Shown here: piece by piece, positions 1 through 8,558 of the stretch
Layout of the letters: every line of letters starts with the position of its first letter
Position numbering within the stretch: position 1 is the stretch's first letter
Source of the DNA: Oscillatoriales cyanobacterium
GTDB lineage: Bacteria; Cyanobacteriota; Cyanobacteriia; Cyanobacteriales; Laspinemataceae
Direction of reading: 5' to 3'
Assembly: GCA_011390955.1 (NCBI GenBank)
Contig: JAABRM010000015.1
Coordinates: forward strand, 62,001 to 126,000
DNA length: 64,000 bases
Made by a program: the position numbers and the translations under genes
Notes under the pieces: generated by a model
Database searches by the model: none
The model's input: the letters and a program-made list of their open reading frames with translations, nothing else
Told to the model about the DNA's origin: nothing

Positions 1-2
1 TA

Positions 3-830
3 TTGGCCAATTGGGCACGACGAAATAATCAGCTACAAATTGATAAAATTGACCCGACCCAACCGGATGAATCAATCATCAAAGGTGATCGAGAATCCCT
101 GGAAATTCAAGTAGCCAGAGCCAATTTAGTCCGAGATTTACTTATCGATCCCTTGACCTTAAACCTGGGTTTTGTGGCCTTAGCCTTATTAATTGGTTGG
201 TTAATTTTGCAAGGATTAGTAGGCATAGAGAATATTACTTGGGCAACTAAGGGAGTTAAACTCATGGCTTATGTTCCCTTATTCCCAATGGCTTTAATTG
301 GTGGCTTGATTGTCCAAGTCATTATGGAACGTTTGGGCTTGACTTTTTTAATTATTCGCCCACTCATTGCTAATATTGCTGGAGTGGCATTAGATATCGT
401 GATTGTCACCGCATTGGCATCAATTTCTCTCAAAGTTTTAGGTAGCAATATTGTAGCTTTTCTGATACTTTCCATTGCGGGAATTGCGTGGAATGTTGGG
501 GTATTTTTATTTTTAGGTCCACGTTTGTTACCTTCGTTTTGGTTTGAACGGGGTATTGGGGATATGGGTCAATCAATGGGAGTTACTGCCACGGGGATTT
601 TACTCATGCGGATGGTGGATCCGGAAAATAAGTCTGGGGCTTTCGAGAGTTTTGCCTATAAACAATTGCTATTTGAACCCATTGTTGGCGGAGGATTATT
701 TACAGCCGCTGCCCCGGCTTTGATTAATCAATTTGGCCCTTTATCAGTGTTGTTGTTAACGGGCATGATTCTGATGTTTTGGTTAGTTTTTGGTTTGTGG
801 AATTTTAAACAAACCAGGCAGAATTCTTGA
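3..830 (+). CDS. gltS: Sodium/glutamate symporter, C-terminal part (5' end outside window)
   Basis: The reading frame is open at the left edge, so this is the C-terminal part (275 residues visible) of a longer membrane protein; the visible TTG is unlikely to be the true start. At least six hydrophobic segments are visible. The stretch around residues 183-225 (ERGIGDMGQSMG, then GVTATGILLMRMVDP and KQLLFEPIVGGG) resembles the second conserved half of the GltS/ESS sodium:glutamate symporter family, which imports glutamate with Na+. A perfect palindrome follows four bases after the stop codon and may end transcription. Family assignment is from motif recall, and the exact substrate is inferred. 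Confidence 0.72.
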   Translation: MANWARRNNQLQIDKIDPTQPDESIIKGDRESLEIQVARANLVRDLLIDPLTLNLGFVALALLIGWLILQGLVGIENITWATKGVKLMAYVPLFPMALIGGLIVQVIMERLGLTFLIIRPLIANIAGVALDIVIVTALASISLKVLGSNIVAFLILSIAGIAWNVGVFLFLGPRLLPSFWFERGIGDMGQSMGVTATGILLMRMVDPENKSGAFESFAYKQLLFEPIVGGGLFTAAAPALINQFGPLSVLLLTGMILMFWLVFGLWNFKQTRQNS

Positions 831-833
831 ACT

Positions 834-877
834 AAGAAAGCGGGTTTCTTCTGGGTGGTTCAGAAACCCGCTTTCTT
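834..877 (+). terminator. Palindrome directly after the symporter gene
   Basis: Perfect 16-base arms (834-849 and 862-877) with a 12-base loop. It is a member of the AAGAAACCGGGTTTCTT-type palindrome family that recurs in this window. It starts four bases after the stop codon, so it could act as a terminator, though the U-tract is poor. It could equally be only a dispersed repeat. Confidence 0.5.
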
Positions 878-897
878 CAAATCTCGGCTGCGATACC

Positions 898-966
898 AAG
901 AAACCGGGTTTCTTGGCAAAGTTAATCCGTTACGATGCCAAAATTATCGCAGAAACCCGGTTTCTT
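898..966. repeat. Palindrome of the CCGGGTTTC family, left flank of the Uma2 pair
   Basis: Perfect 16-base arms AAGAAACCGGGTTTCT (898-913) and its complement (951-966), separated by 37 bases. A related element lies at 2489-2553 on the other side of the Uma2 gene pair. Confidence 0.8.
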
Positions 967-1099
967 CACACTCCAGGACGCTGGGCGATTCCGCAAAGCG
1001 GACGAATGGCGCGATCGCTCCTAGCAACTTTTCCGAATACCCACTATAATAAATAATATCAGTGTTAATGCTTGTAGTCAACTAATATACCCAAAACCT

Positions 1100-1759
1100 A
1101 TGACAATTGCTCAAGAAAAACAACCGACAATTCTCCCCGAAAATGTTATAATACCAGGTAGTGATTTATACAGTGATGAACCGCCATTGGAAAGTAACCT
1201 ACATTTGCGGCAAATGATGCTGCTGATTGAATGTTTAGAATGGTTATGGCAAGACCGGAATGATTTTTTTGCTGCCGGAAACCTGACCATTTACTATAGT
1301 CCGAATCAAAAGAAATCAGAAGATTTTAAAGGTCCAGACTTTTTTGTGGTACTGAATACTAAGCCTGACCGAACTCGCAAAAGTTGGGTAGTTTGGCAAG
1401 AAGAGGAAAAATATCCCGATCTGATCGTCGAAATTCTCTCGGACAGTACCGCTAAAACTGATAGAGATTTGAAGAAACAGCTTTATCAAGACACTTTTCG
1501 TACCTCGGATTATTTTTGGTTTGACCCATACAGTTTAGAATTCGCAGGCTTTCATTTAGTTGATGGCAAATATCAGCCCATAGAACCGAATGAGTTGGGT
1601 TATTTATGGAGTGATTCACTCAAGTTATACTTGGGAGTATATGAGGGTAAATTACGCTATTTTACTGCTGAAGGTAAGTTAGTCCCTACCCCAGAAGAAT
1701 TAGCGGCGAAGTTAGCGGCGAAACTGCGGGAATTAAATATTGACCCAGATAGTTTATAA
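1100..1759 (+). CDS. Uma2 family (DUF820) putative PD-(D/E)XK nuclease, copy 1
   Basis: 219 residues, a typical length for the Uma2/DUF820 family that is greatly expanded in filamentous cyanobacteria and has a restriction-endonuclease-like PD-(D/E)XK fold. The core is visible around residues 108-130: PDLIVEILSDSTAKTDRDLK, containing the family's D-x-V-E-I-x-S signature and a downstream lysine-rich helix. The start ATG is followed by the usual TIAQ-type N-terminus. It is nearly identical to the next gene, which starts 17 bases after this stop. Family function is not established; nuclease activity is predicted from the fold only. Confidence 0.85.
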   Translation: MTIAQEKQPTILPENVIIPGSDLYSDEPPLESNLHLRQMMLLIECLEWLWQDRNDFFAAGNLTIYYSPNQKKSEDFKGPDFFVVLNTKPDRTRKSWVVWQEEEKYPDLIVEILSDSTAKTDRDLKKQLYQDTFRTSDYFWFDPYSLEFAGFHLVDGKYQPIEPNELGYLWSDSLKLYLGVYEGKLRYFTAEGKLVPTPEELAAKLAAKLRELNIDPDSL

Positions 1760-1776
1760 TTAGAAGGTAATCAACT

Positions 1777-2436
1777 ATGACAATTGCTCAAGAACGACCA
1801 CCGATAATTATCCCTAAAAATGTTATAATACCAAGGATTGATTTATACAGTGATGAACCGCCCTTGGAAAGTAACCTACATTTGCGGCAAATGATGCTGC
1901 TGATTGAATGTTTAGAATGGTTATGGCAAGACCGGAATGATTTTTTTGCGGCGGGAAACCTGACCATTTACTATAGTCCGAATCAAAAGAAATCAGAATA
2001 TTTTAAAGGCCCAGACTTTTTTGTGGTACTGAATACTAAGCCTGACCGAACTCGCAAAAGTTGGGTAGTTTGGCAAGAAGATGGAAAATATCCCGATCTG
2101 ATCGTGGAAATTCTCTCGGACAGTACCGCTAAAACTGATAGAGATTTGAAGAAACAGCTTTATCAAGACACTTTTCACACCTCGGATTATTTTTGGTTTG
2201 ACCCAAATAGCTTAGAATTCGCAGGCTTTCATTTAGTTGGTGACAAATATCAGCCCATAGAACCTAATGAGTTTGGTTATTTATGGAGTGATTCACTCAA
2301 GTTATACTTGGGAGTATATGAGGGAAAATTACGCTATTTTACTCCCGAATGTAAGTTAGTCCCTACCCCAGAAGAATTAGCGGCGAAGTTAGCGGCGAAA
2401 TTGCGGGAATTAAATATTGACCCAGATACTCTGTGA
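1777..2436 (+). CDS. Uma2 family (DUF820) putative PD-(D/E)XK nuclease, copy 2
   Basis: Tandem duplicate of the preceding gene, with the same length (219 residues). Differences are concentrated in the first 25 residues, with scattered later changes such as EDGK for EEEK before the PDLIVEILSD core. The catalytic-looking core is preserved, so both copies look intact. The 17-base spacer suggests co-transcription. The right side is bounded by a CCGGGTTTC-type palindrome. It is a recent duplication judging by near-identity at the DNA level. Confidence 0.85.
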   Translation: MTIAQERPPIIIPKNVIIPRIDLYSDEPPLESNLHLRQMMLLIECLEWLWQDRNDFFAAGNLTIYYSPNQKKSEYFKGPDFFVVLNTKPDRTRKSWVVWQEDGKYPDLIVEILSDSTAKTDRDLKKQLYQDTFHTSDYFWFDPNSLEFAGFHLVGDKYQPIEPNEFGYLWSDSLKLYLGVYEGKLRYFTPECKLVPTPEELAAKLAAKLRELNIDPDTL

Positions 2437-2488
2437 TTTTTCAGAGGATTAGAGAAGTGATGATAAGATTAGAATTGGCAGGGGAATA

Positions 2489-2553
2489 GAAACCGGGTTT
2501 CTTGAGCGATTTAGCGATACAATCAAGATTTTTGGCAGAAACCCGGTTTCTTT
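2489..2553. repeat. Palindrome of the CCGGGTTTC family, right flank of the Uma2 pair
   Basis: GAAACCGGGTTTCTT at 2489-2503 pairs with AGAAACCCGGTTTCTT near 2537-2552. It lies between two convergent genes (Uma2 copy 2 and the large glycosyltransferase gene) and could double as a bidirectional terminator. It resembles the element at 898-966. Confidence 0.75.
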
Positions 2554-2563
2554 ATGGTTGCGA

Positions 2564-5500
2564 CTATAAAATATCTTCAACTTTGGCTAAAAACCGTTTG
2601 ACTTGTTTTTCCCAAGTCCAATTTTCCATAAACTTGGCAGCTTTTAAGCCTTTTTGTTGGGCTTCTCGACGATTCACATAGACTCTTTCTAGGGCACTAA
2701 TTGCCTCACTGACTTCAGACTCTCCCCAGCCAACTACCCCAGTAAAAAAATGAGGGGTGGGTTGCACTGGACGCTGACGAGATAAGGCATAACAATGGTG
2801 GTCATGGATTAAGTCTAAATGGCCGGTATTCGCCGATAAAATAGTGGGAATTCCACAGGCCATAGTTTCCATTGCTGCGAGGTTTGTTCCCCCTTCACAA
2901 CGACTGGTGAAAATTGCTACATCCGCTTCTCGGAGAATTTGGCCGATTTGATGATTGGGAACTATTCCTAGGTCAATAAATGAATCTGGGGGTAAGCCAT
3001 TGGCGATTAACCATTCCGCAATTTTAATTTGGTTATTTTCCCCAACTTCGGGCAATCCAACTACATTGCCTGCTTGTTCTAAGCCTTGCATATATTGCGG
3101 CCAAAAGTTATGCCATGCAGTGATGAGTAAGGCTTCAGGATGGCGGCGTTGAAATTCTTTAAATGCAGCAATGACAATATCTTGTCCTTTGCGAAATTCT
3201 AGTTTTCCTCCAGAAAAAATTACAAAGCGATCGCCCCATAAGTTTGATTTGGGTGCATGATGAAATATGGTCGGATCGATGCCTTGTTGCACGGTGCAAA
3301 CATGGTTAATTCCGTGATACTTTAATAATTTTTCATTCCAGGTAGAACCAGCAATAATCAGATCGTATTTTTCCGCATTTAGACGCGCTTCTGCGGTCAT
3401 ATTGGTATCTTCTAAGAAAATCACGCCGATATTTTTATTGCCCCTGGGAATATCTAAGCTAGTCAGGTTTTTGCCCAATGCATGAATCACGGGAAAATCA
3501 CAGGCAATTTGTTTCCCAGGATTGCGGGAAATTAATTCTTGCAGTTTTTGATAATTGCTTAATACTGGCTGTAATAATGCCCGATATAAGGGATTTAATT
3601 CCGCTGGATTTATGGCCGGGGGCATTAACAGAACCGGATAAAATCCAGGACTAACGCTGGGAGACTTTAATAATTGTAGGGTGAGATTCATCCCATAAAT
3701 TCCCCAGCCAGTCATTTGACTTAATTGCCAACCAAGCCCTAATCTTAACCGGCTATTAGATGATAGATTCATAGGTGTTAATGATGTAAGATTTGCATAA
3801 ATTGATGATGAATTGTCGGGGCTTTGTTCCGGCGATCGCGCTTCATATTCTTCTGGTAGCCCTCGATCGGCTATTTTTTCATAATTCGGTTGCTGGGCAA
3901 TAAGCTGCGGTAAATTTTTTACCTCTAATTGATAGATATCTGGAGAATTGCGCCCGGTCGTCAGAGTTGCTTGCAGGGCAGCAAAAACTCGCTGAAATAA
4001 CTCATCCCAGTCACCGGATTGTGACAGCCGAAATATTCTCATGGTGGGATACCAAGGACTATCTTGTCTCTCTTGCATCCAGCGCCAATCTTGATGATTT
4101 CCTAATAATAACCAGACGGGTTTACCCATTGCCCCGGCTAAATGCGCGATCGCTGTATCCACCGTGATGACTAAATCTAATTGGTCAACAATAGCAGCAG
4201 TATCCGCAAAATCATTTAACTGACTATCTAAATTTTCAATATGCACCAACTCCCCCCTTTTTAAGGGGGGTTGGGGGGGATCAAACCCTAAAGTTGATAA
4301 ATCCTTAACGCGATCGCCTTTTTGCAGACTATATAACTTAACCTCTGGTAAATTCAGCAACGGTAAAAAATATCTCAACTCACAAGAACGCAACGCATCT
4401 TGTTGATGATTGGGATTCCCTGCCCAAACAATGCCGATGTGAAAATTAGGGTTTAACAGTAGAGAATTACCCCTGTTTTTCTGATTCAACAATAAAGGAG
4501 GATTAACATAAGGAATTGGGGCGGGAATTGTTGCTAAAGTAGTGCCGAAAATATGCGGTAAACTCATTAAAGGACAATGCAGATCGAACTCTGGTAGAGG
4601 TTCTCCTTTAATCGCAATTTGCTGGACACAAGGAACCGTTTCAAATAAGCGGGCTAATGGTTGCGGACATTCAACAATTATCCGTCCTCCCTGTTGAGCA
4701 ACTAAGGCAACATAGCGGATAAATTGAATTTGATCGCCGAATCCTTGCTCGTTATATAATAGGATTGTTTTGCCGTTTAATGGGGTGCCATCCCAAAGCG
4801 GTTGCGGGAAAGAACGGCGCGGAAAATCTGCGGTTGCCCACCGCCATTCATATTCGGCAAAACCCCGTTTTAAGTTGCCGGTAATTAATAAACTAATGCC
4901 TAAATTCCAATGGGCTTCGGCATAATCGGGCTTAATAGCTATGGCTTGTTCATAACAGTTAATTGCCTCAGCTAATTGGTCAATTTTTTTAAAGATATTG
5001 CCTAAGTTGCTGTAAGCTTGGGCAAAGTTGGGCTGATATTTAATCGCTTCTCGGTAATGCCATATTGCCGCTTCTGTCTGACCGGCGTTTTCTAATAATC
5101 GGGCTAAATTATAGTGGGCTTCGGCAAAATTTGGGGATAAATTAATTGCCGATTGGTATTCGGTAATCGCCTCAGCAAATTGGCCGATTTCTTCTAAAGT
5201 TACCGCTAGGTTATGATAAATTGTGGGTAAGGGTAATTCATTGGTATTACCAAATTTAACCGCTTGACGATAATGATCGATCGCTTCTAATAAATTTCCT
5301 TGCTGTTTTAAAGCAACAGCTAAATTATTATGGGTTTTGGCATAATTCGGGTTAATTTCTAATGCTTGACGATAATAAGCGATCGCCTCTGATAAATTCC
5401 CCCCTTGATAAGCACTTACTCCTTGTTTATGCAGGCGATCGCTTTCGGTTTCATCCGCAGACAGAACAGGAATATGCCAATTTTTTAAAGGGGAAGCATT

Positions 5501-7072
5501 GGGACGATTAATTTTCGCTGGTGATTCATCGATTTTTTCCCCAAATACTTCGCCCTTACCAGTCGGATAAATTAAATCTTTTAAAGCCAATTTCACCCGA
5601 TCGAATACTCCCTCCCAGTCTCCCGGTTGAGGTTGGCGAAATAGCCGCATAATTGACGGATACCAAGGGCTATCTACACGATTTAACATCCATCTCCAGT
5701 CTGGGGCAAAAGGCAATAAAACCCAGACAGGTTTACCCATTGCCCCAGCTAAATGGGCCACTGCTGTATCCACTGTAATCACTAAATCTAAGGGCGCGAT
5801 CGCATTTGCCGTATCCGCAAAATCTTTCAACTTACTGCCAATATCTCGGATATTATTAGCCGATAGAAGAGATAATTCTGCCTCGGTGACTTCCTTTTGC
5901 AGACTATATAAATGGATGGGAAGATTCGCCGCTATTTTATAATCCAATAACTGCAAAAAATGCTGGGGCAAACAGGCGCGATAACGACTGCGATCGCCTG
6001 GATAAAAAGGATTACCCGCCCAAACAATACCAATTTTCCAGGGAATTTCTCCTCCCCCTGCCTCTTTCTTGAACAAATGGAAGCTGGTGGGGATATCTTC
6101 CGCATATAAATAAGGAATATCTGCGGGAATAGTTGCCAGAGTCGTCCCCAGAATTCGCGGCAAACTCATCAACGGTGCATAAACATCAAACTCTGGTAAA
6201 GCATGACCTTCAAGAATTAATCGATCCAAATGCAGCAGGGATTCGCATAATCGCAACAAAGGCTTAGGACATTCTAAAATTACTCGTCCGAACTCCCCTA
6301 CCTTTTGTTTGACTAAATCCACATAACGAACAAATTGGATTGTATCCCCAAATCCCTGTTCGCAATGTAATAAAATTCTTTTGCCCAATATGTCTGAACC
6401 ATCCCAAAGGGGTTGGGAAAAATTCCGGGGCGATCGAAAATTTCCGCCCCGCATTTGCCAGCGCCATTCATACTCCGTAAAACCCCGTTGTAAGTCACCA
6501 GCTAATAATAAAGTAAACCCTTGATTCCACCTTGCCCCCAAATGATTGGGATTCAGTTCTAGGGTTTTTTTGTAGCAATCTAATGCCTCTTTTAATTTTC
6601 CTTGGGCTTGCAGCACATTGCCTAAATTATTATAAGTTTCGGGATAATTAGGATTACGGCTTAATGCTTGTTGATAACTGTTAATCGCCCGATCTAGTTC
6701 ACCTAAAGAGGCGAATACATTACCCAGTCCATACCAAGCATCCGCATAATTGGGATTAGCGGTTAAAGCTTGTTGATAATGGGCTTTCGCTGCTTCTAGC
6801 TGGTTTTCTTGCCAGAGAATATTGGCTAAATTGTTATGGAGATAAGGGGCATTTGGTTCAATGGTTAATGCTTGCCGCAACAGGGCGATCGCCTCGATAA
6901 ATTGTTTCTCTTGTTTGAGGGCGATCGCCAAATTATTCAACGCCTCTAAATTACGCGGTTGACAGTCAAGCACCTGACGATAAAATTGGATTGCTTCCTC
7001 CCGTCGTCCCGCTTCATGGTGCGATCGCCCTTGGTTCAATAGTTCGCTAATTTTTTGGAAATCCACAGACAA
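2564..7072 (-). CDS. Giant TPR protein with two GT-B (family 9-like) domains and a C-terminal GT4 domain
   Basis: 1502 residues. Order seen: TPR repeats (about 1-190), a GT-B/family-9-like domain (about 200-510, with EYEWRW, EQGFGDTIQFVRYV and DLVITVDTAVAHLAGAMGKP), a second TPR block (about 545-735), a second copy of the same GT domain (about 740-1035, EQGFGDQIQFIRYV, DLVITVDTAIAHLAGAMGKP), a linker, then a GT4-type glycosyltransferase (about 1100-1500, GGKLEFRKGQD, EGGTNLAAMETMACGIP). The first two thirds are therefore an internal duplication. No signal peptide is seen. Such proteins probably glycosylate protein or surface polymer; the substrate is unknown. In the second GT domain a palindromic repeat is read in frame as DPPQPPLKRGEL (4250-4282). 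It ends next to the Uma2 pair and convergent to it. Confidence 0.85.
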   Translation of the reverse strand: MSVDFQKISELLNQGRSHHEAGRREEAIQFYRQVLDCQPRNLEALNNLAIALKQEKQFIEAIALLRQALTIEPNAPYLHNNLANILWQENQLEAAKAHYQQALTANPNYADAWYGLGNVFASLGELDRAINSYQQALSRNPNYPETYNNLGNVLQAQGKLKEALDCYKKTLELNPNHLGARWNQGFTLLLAGDLQRGFTEYEWRWQMRGGNFRSPRNFSQPLWDGSDILGKRILLHCEQGFGDTIQFVRYVDLVKQKVGEFGRVILECPKPLLRLCESLLHLDRLILEGHALPEFDVYAPLMSLPRILGTTLATIPADIPYLYAEDIPTSFHLFKKEAGGGEIPWKIGIVWAGNPFYPGDRSRYRACLPQHFLQLLDYKIAANLPIHLYSLQKEVTEAELSLLSANNIRDIGSKLKDFADTANAIAPLDLVITVDTAVAHLAGAMGKPVWVLLPFAPDWRWMLNRVDSPWYPSIMRLFRQPQPGDWEGVFDRVKLALKDLIYPTGKGEVFGEKIDESPAKINRPNASPLKNWHIPVLSADETESDRLHKQGVSAYQGGNLSEAIAYYRQALEINPNYAKTHNNLAVALKQQGNLLEAIDHYRQAVKFGNTNELPLPTIYHNLAVTLEEIGQFAEAITEYQSAINLSPNFAEAHYNLARLLENAGQTEAAIWHYREAIKYQPNFAQAYSNLGNIFKKIDQLAEAINCYEQAIAIKPDYAEAHWNLGISLLITGNLKRGFAEYEWRWATADFPRRSFPQPLWDGTPLNGKTILLYNEQGFGDQIQFIRYVALVAQQGGRIIVECPQPLARLFETVPCVQQIAIKGEPLPEFDLHCPLMSLPHIFGTTLATIPAPIPYVNPPLLLNQKNRGNSLLLNPNFHIGIVWAGNPNHQQDALRSCELRYFLPLLNLPEVKLYSLQKGDRVKDLSTLGFDPPQPPLKRGELVHIENLDSQLNDFADTAAIVDQLDLVITVDTAIAHLAGAMGKPVWLLLGNHQDWRWMQERQDSPWYPTMRIFRLSQSGDWDELFQRVFAALQATLTTGRNSPDIYQLEVKNLPQLIAQQPNYEKIADRGLPEEYEARSPEQSPDNSSSIYANLTSLTPMNLSSNSRLRLGLGWQLSQMTGWGIYGMNLTLQLLKSPSVSPGFYPVLLMPPAINPAELNPLYRALLQPVLSNYQKLQELISRNPGKQIACDFPVIHALGKNLTSLDIPRGNKNIGVIFLEDTNMTAEARLNAEKYDLIIAGSTWNEKLLKYHGINHVCTVQQGIDPTIFHHAPKSNLWGDRFVIFSGGKLEFRKGQDIVIAAFKEFQRRHPEALLITAWHNFWPQYMQGLEQAGNVVGLPEVGENNQIKIAEWLIANGLPPDSFIDLGIVPNHQIGQILREADVAIFTSRCEGGTNLAAMETMACGIPTILSANTGHLDLIHDHHCYALSRQRPVQPTPHFFTGVVGWGESEVSEAISALERVYVNRREAQQKGLKAAKFMENWTWEKQVKRFLAKVEDIL
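4250..4282 (-). repeat. CCCCCCTT-AAGGGGGG palindrome translated inside the glycosyltransferase gene
   Basis: One of three copies in this window of an element with a CCCCCCTTnAAGGGGGG stem followed by TTGGGGGGAT (others at 27571-27601 and 36051-36082). Here it lies inside an open reading frame and is translated as the peptide PPQPPLKRG. The first GT domain of the same protein has no such peptide at the equivalent loop, so it looks like an insertion. Confidence 0.85.
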
Positions 7073-7097
7073 TTAACCTTTACTTGTATTAAATTAA

Positions 7098-7145
7098 GAA
7101 TCCATCAAAATTCATCAAGATCCATCAAAATCCATCAAAATCTAT
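7098..7145. repeat. Short tandem repeat (10-base ATCCATCAAA unit)
   Basis: About four imperfect copies of ATCCATCAAA lie between the glycosyltransferase start and the Nudix gene. The last copies encode the final residues (DFDGF) and stop codon of the Nudix protein, so the repeat overlaps the coding end. Confidence 0.7.
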
Positions 7146-7676
7146 CGCCAATTCCTCTTGCAAACAATCGCGAATCACGATATGATGTTGAAAAGCCAAA
7201 TCAGTTTGCAAGGCGGTTGCTAAATCAAACCATTTTACCTCTTCCACCTCCCCCGCTGACACTTGCGGTGACAGTTCCGGTAAACTATCCACCCAAAACA
7301 TCAGGGCAAATAAAAGCGTGACATTTTGTTTTCCTCTGGGGAGACTTTTCACCAAATAAGGGTGCTCAAAACTCCCTTGAAACTTGTCACAGCGATCGCG
7401 AATTTCCAGTAAATTTAGCCCCAACTCTTCATAAGTTTCTCGAATCACCGCCTCCGTTGCGGTTTCATCCCAATCCAGATAGCCCCCAGGAAGACCCCAC
7501 TTACCCACTTCATCGGGTAAATCTGTCCCCCGTTTGCCTAAAGGGACAAAAATGCGCTGTCCCTCATCCCCAGACAGCACAAATAATACCACTGGCAACA
7601 CCGTTACACTGCGGCTAATCCAGTAAACTTTACCATCCTGTTCGATACACCAATTATGACGATTTTTAAACTGCAT
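7125..7676 (-). CDS. Nudix hydrolase
   Basis: 183 residues. A complete Nudix box is visible at about residues 63-86: GGYLDWDE, seven residues, then REtYEELGL, fitting G-x5-E-x7-REUXEEXGU. The two glutamates of REXXEE bind the catalytic metal. These enzymes hydrolyse nucleoside diphosphates linked to another group; the substrate here cannot be told. Its stop codon is formed within a short tandem repeat. It lies 52 bases upstream of the large glycosyltransferase gene on the same strand and could be co-transcribed. Confidence 0.9.
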   Translation of the reverse strand: MQFKNRHNWCIEQDGKVYWISRSVTVLPVVLFVLSGDEGQRIFVPLGKRGTDLPDEVGKWGLPGGYLDWDETATEAVIRETYEELGLNLLEIRDRCDKFQGSFEHPYLVKSLPRGKQNVTLLFALMFWVDSLPELSPQVSAGEVEEVKWFDLATALQTDLAFQHHIVIRDCLQEELAIDFDGF

Positions 7677-7698
7677 GACTGATATTTACTCCATATTT

Positions 7699-7840
7699 GT
7701 GGTTGGTTGTTGGTTGTTAGTTATTTGTTGTTAGTTATTTGTTGTTAGTTGTTTGTTGTTTGTTGTTTGTTGTTGGTTGTTAGTTGTTTGTTGTTTGTTG
7801 TTGGTTGTTTGTTGTTTGTTGTTAGTTGTTTGTTGGCAGC
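7699..7840. repeat. Heptamer repeat array, GT-rich arm
   Basis: Tandem variants of TTGTTGG/TTGTTAG/TTGTTTG, period seven. It is the left arm of a composite spacer; complementary CA-rich copies follow at about 7919-7944 and 8168-8225. Confidence 0.85.
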
Positions 7841-7950
7841 CATTGGTTATAGGTTACAGGTCATTTGTCATAAGTTAAACAAGACAAACATTAAGTAACA
7901 GATAACCGAAAACAAGTAACCAACAACAAATAACCAACAAACAACTTGCC

Positions 7951-8067
7951 AGGGAAGAGGGAACGGGGAACGGGGAACGGGGAACGGGGAACAGGGGGAA
8001 GCCGCCGTCGTGTAGGGTGTAGGGTGTAGGGTTCGAGAGGGTGTGGGGTGTAGGGTGTAGGGTGTAG
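7951..8067. repeat. Two further heptamer arrays (GGGGAAC and GTGTAGG units)
   Basis: About five GGGGAAC-type units (about 7958-7998) are followed by about seven GTAGGGT-type units (about 8011-8067). Both have period seven but no sequence relation to the TTGTTGG family around them. Confidence 0.8.
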
Positions 8068-8077
8068 GGAAGAGGGA

Positions 8078-8226
8078 ATAATTGATAATTGATAATTAAC
8101 AATTGATAATTGATAATTTTGTTTAATTGTCAATTGTCAATTGTTAATTGTTAATTGTTAATTATTCCCCACACCCAACAACCAACAACCAACAACCAAC
8201 CAACAACAACCAACAACCAACAAATA
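8078..8226. repeat. AATTGAT/ATCAATT inverted heptamers followed by CCAACAA array
   Basis: ATTGATA-type heptamers (about 8080-8118) are followed by their near-complement TCAATTG/TTAATTG (about 8126-8165), then CCAACAA units to 8225. This would fold as a long hairpin in RNA. No coding signal was seen in the 7677-8558 spacer; ORFs here are only translated repeats. Confidence 0.8.
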
Positions 8227-8384
8227 ATTAATTTATCCACTCTATAAGCAGAACTTCCTGATTTTCTCACGGTTGCGCTAAACTACAAATGTTAGTCCCT
8301 CAGCAGCATTTCGTTATTTGTTATTTGCTATTTGTTATTTGTTGTTCGGGGAGTTTTCCTCTAAGCAGCAGATAACAACTAAAT

Positions 8385-8492
8385 TACAGCTTGTTCACTA
8401 ATCGCTTAACACATTGCCCTCACCCTAAATCTCTCTCCCAAAAAGGGAGAGGGATTTAGAAGACCAATCGGATTATTTCTGAACAGGCTATA
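8385..8492. repeat. Nested palindromic element upstream of the CHAT gene
   Basis: Outer imperfect arms TACAGCTTGTTCACTAA (8385-8401) and TTATTTCTGAACAGGCTATA (8473-8492) enclose a second palindrome: CCCTCACCCTAAATCTCTCTCCC near 8417, then a GGGAGAGGGATTTA complement. The outer arms match the compact palindrome at 19300-19349, so this looks like one repeat inserted into another. Confidence 0.65.
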
Positions 8493-8558
8493 ATTACAAA
8501 TAACTTAAGCATAAACAAGAAGAAAAATCATCTTAGGAACAATCACTTTAGAAACAAT

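Noticed and set aside
790-1056. 88-codon + strand frame after the symporter
   Set aside because: It is a translation of the CCGGGTTTC palindromes and overlaps the symporter end; no domain and no ribosome site.
7875-8133. Two reverse-strand frames of 75-80 codons
   Set aside because: Both are translations of heptamer repeats (TPYTLHP, VPRSPFP patterns).
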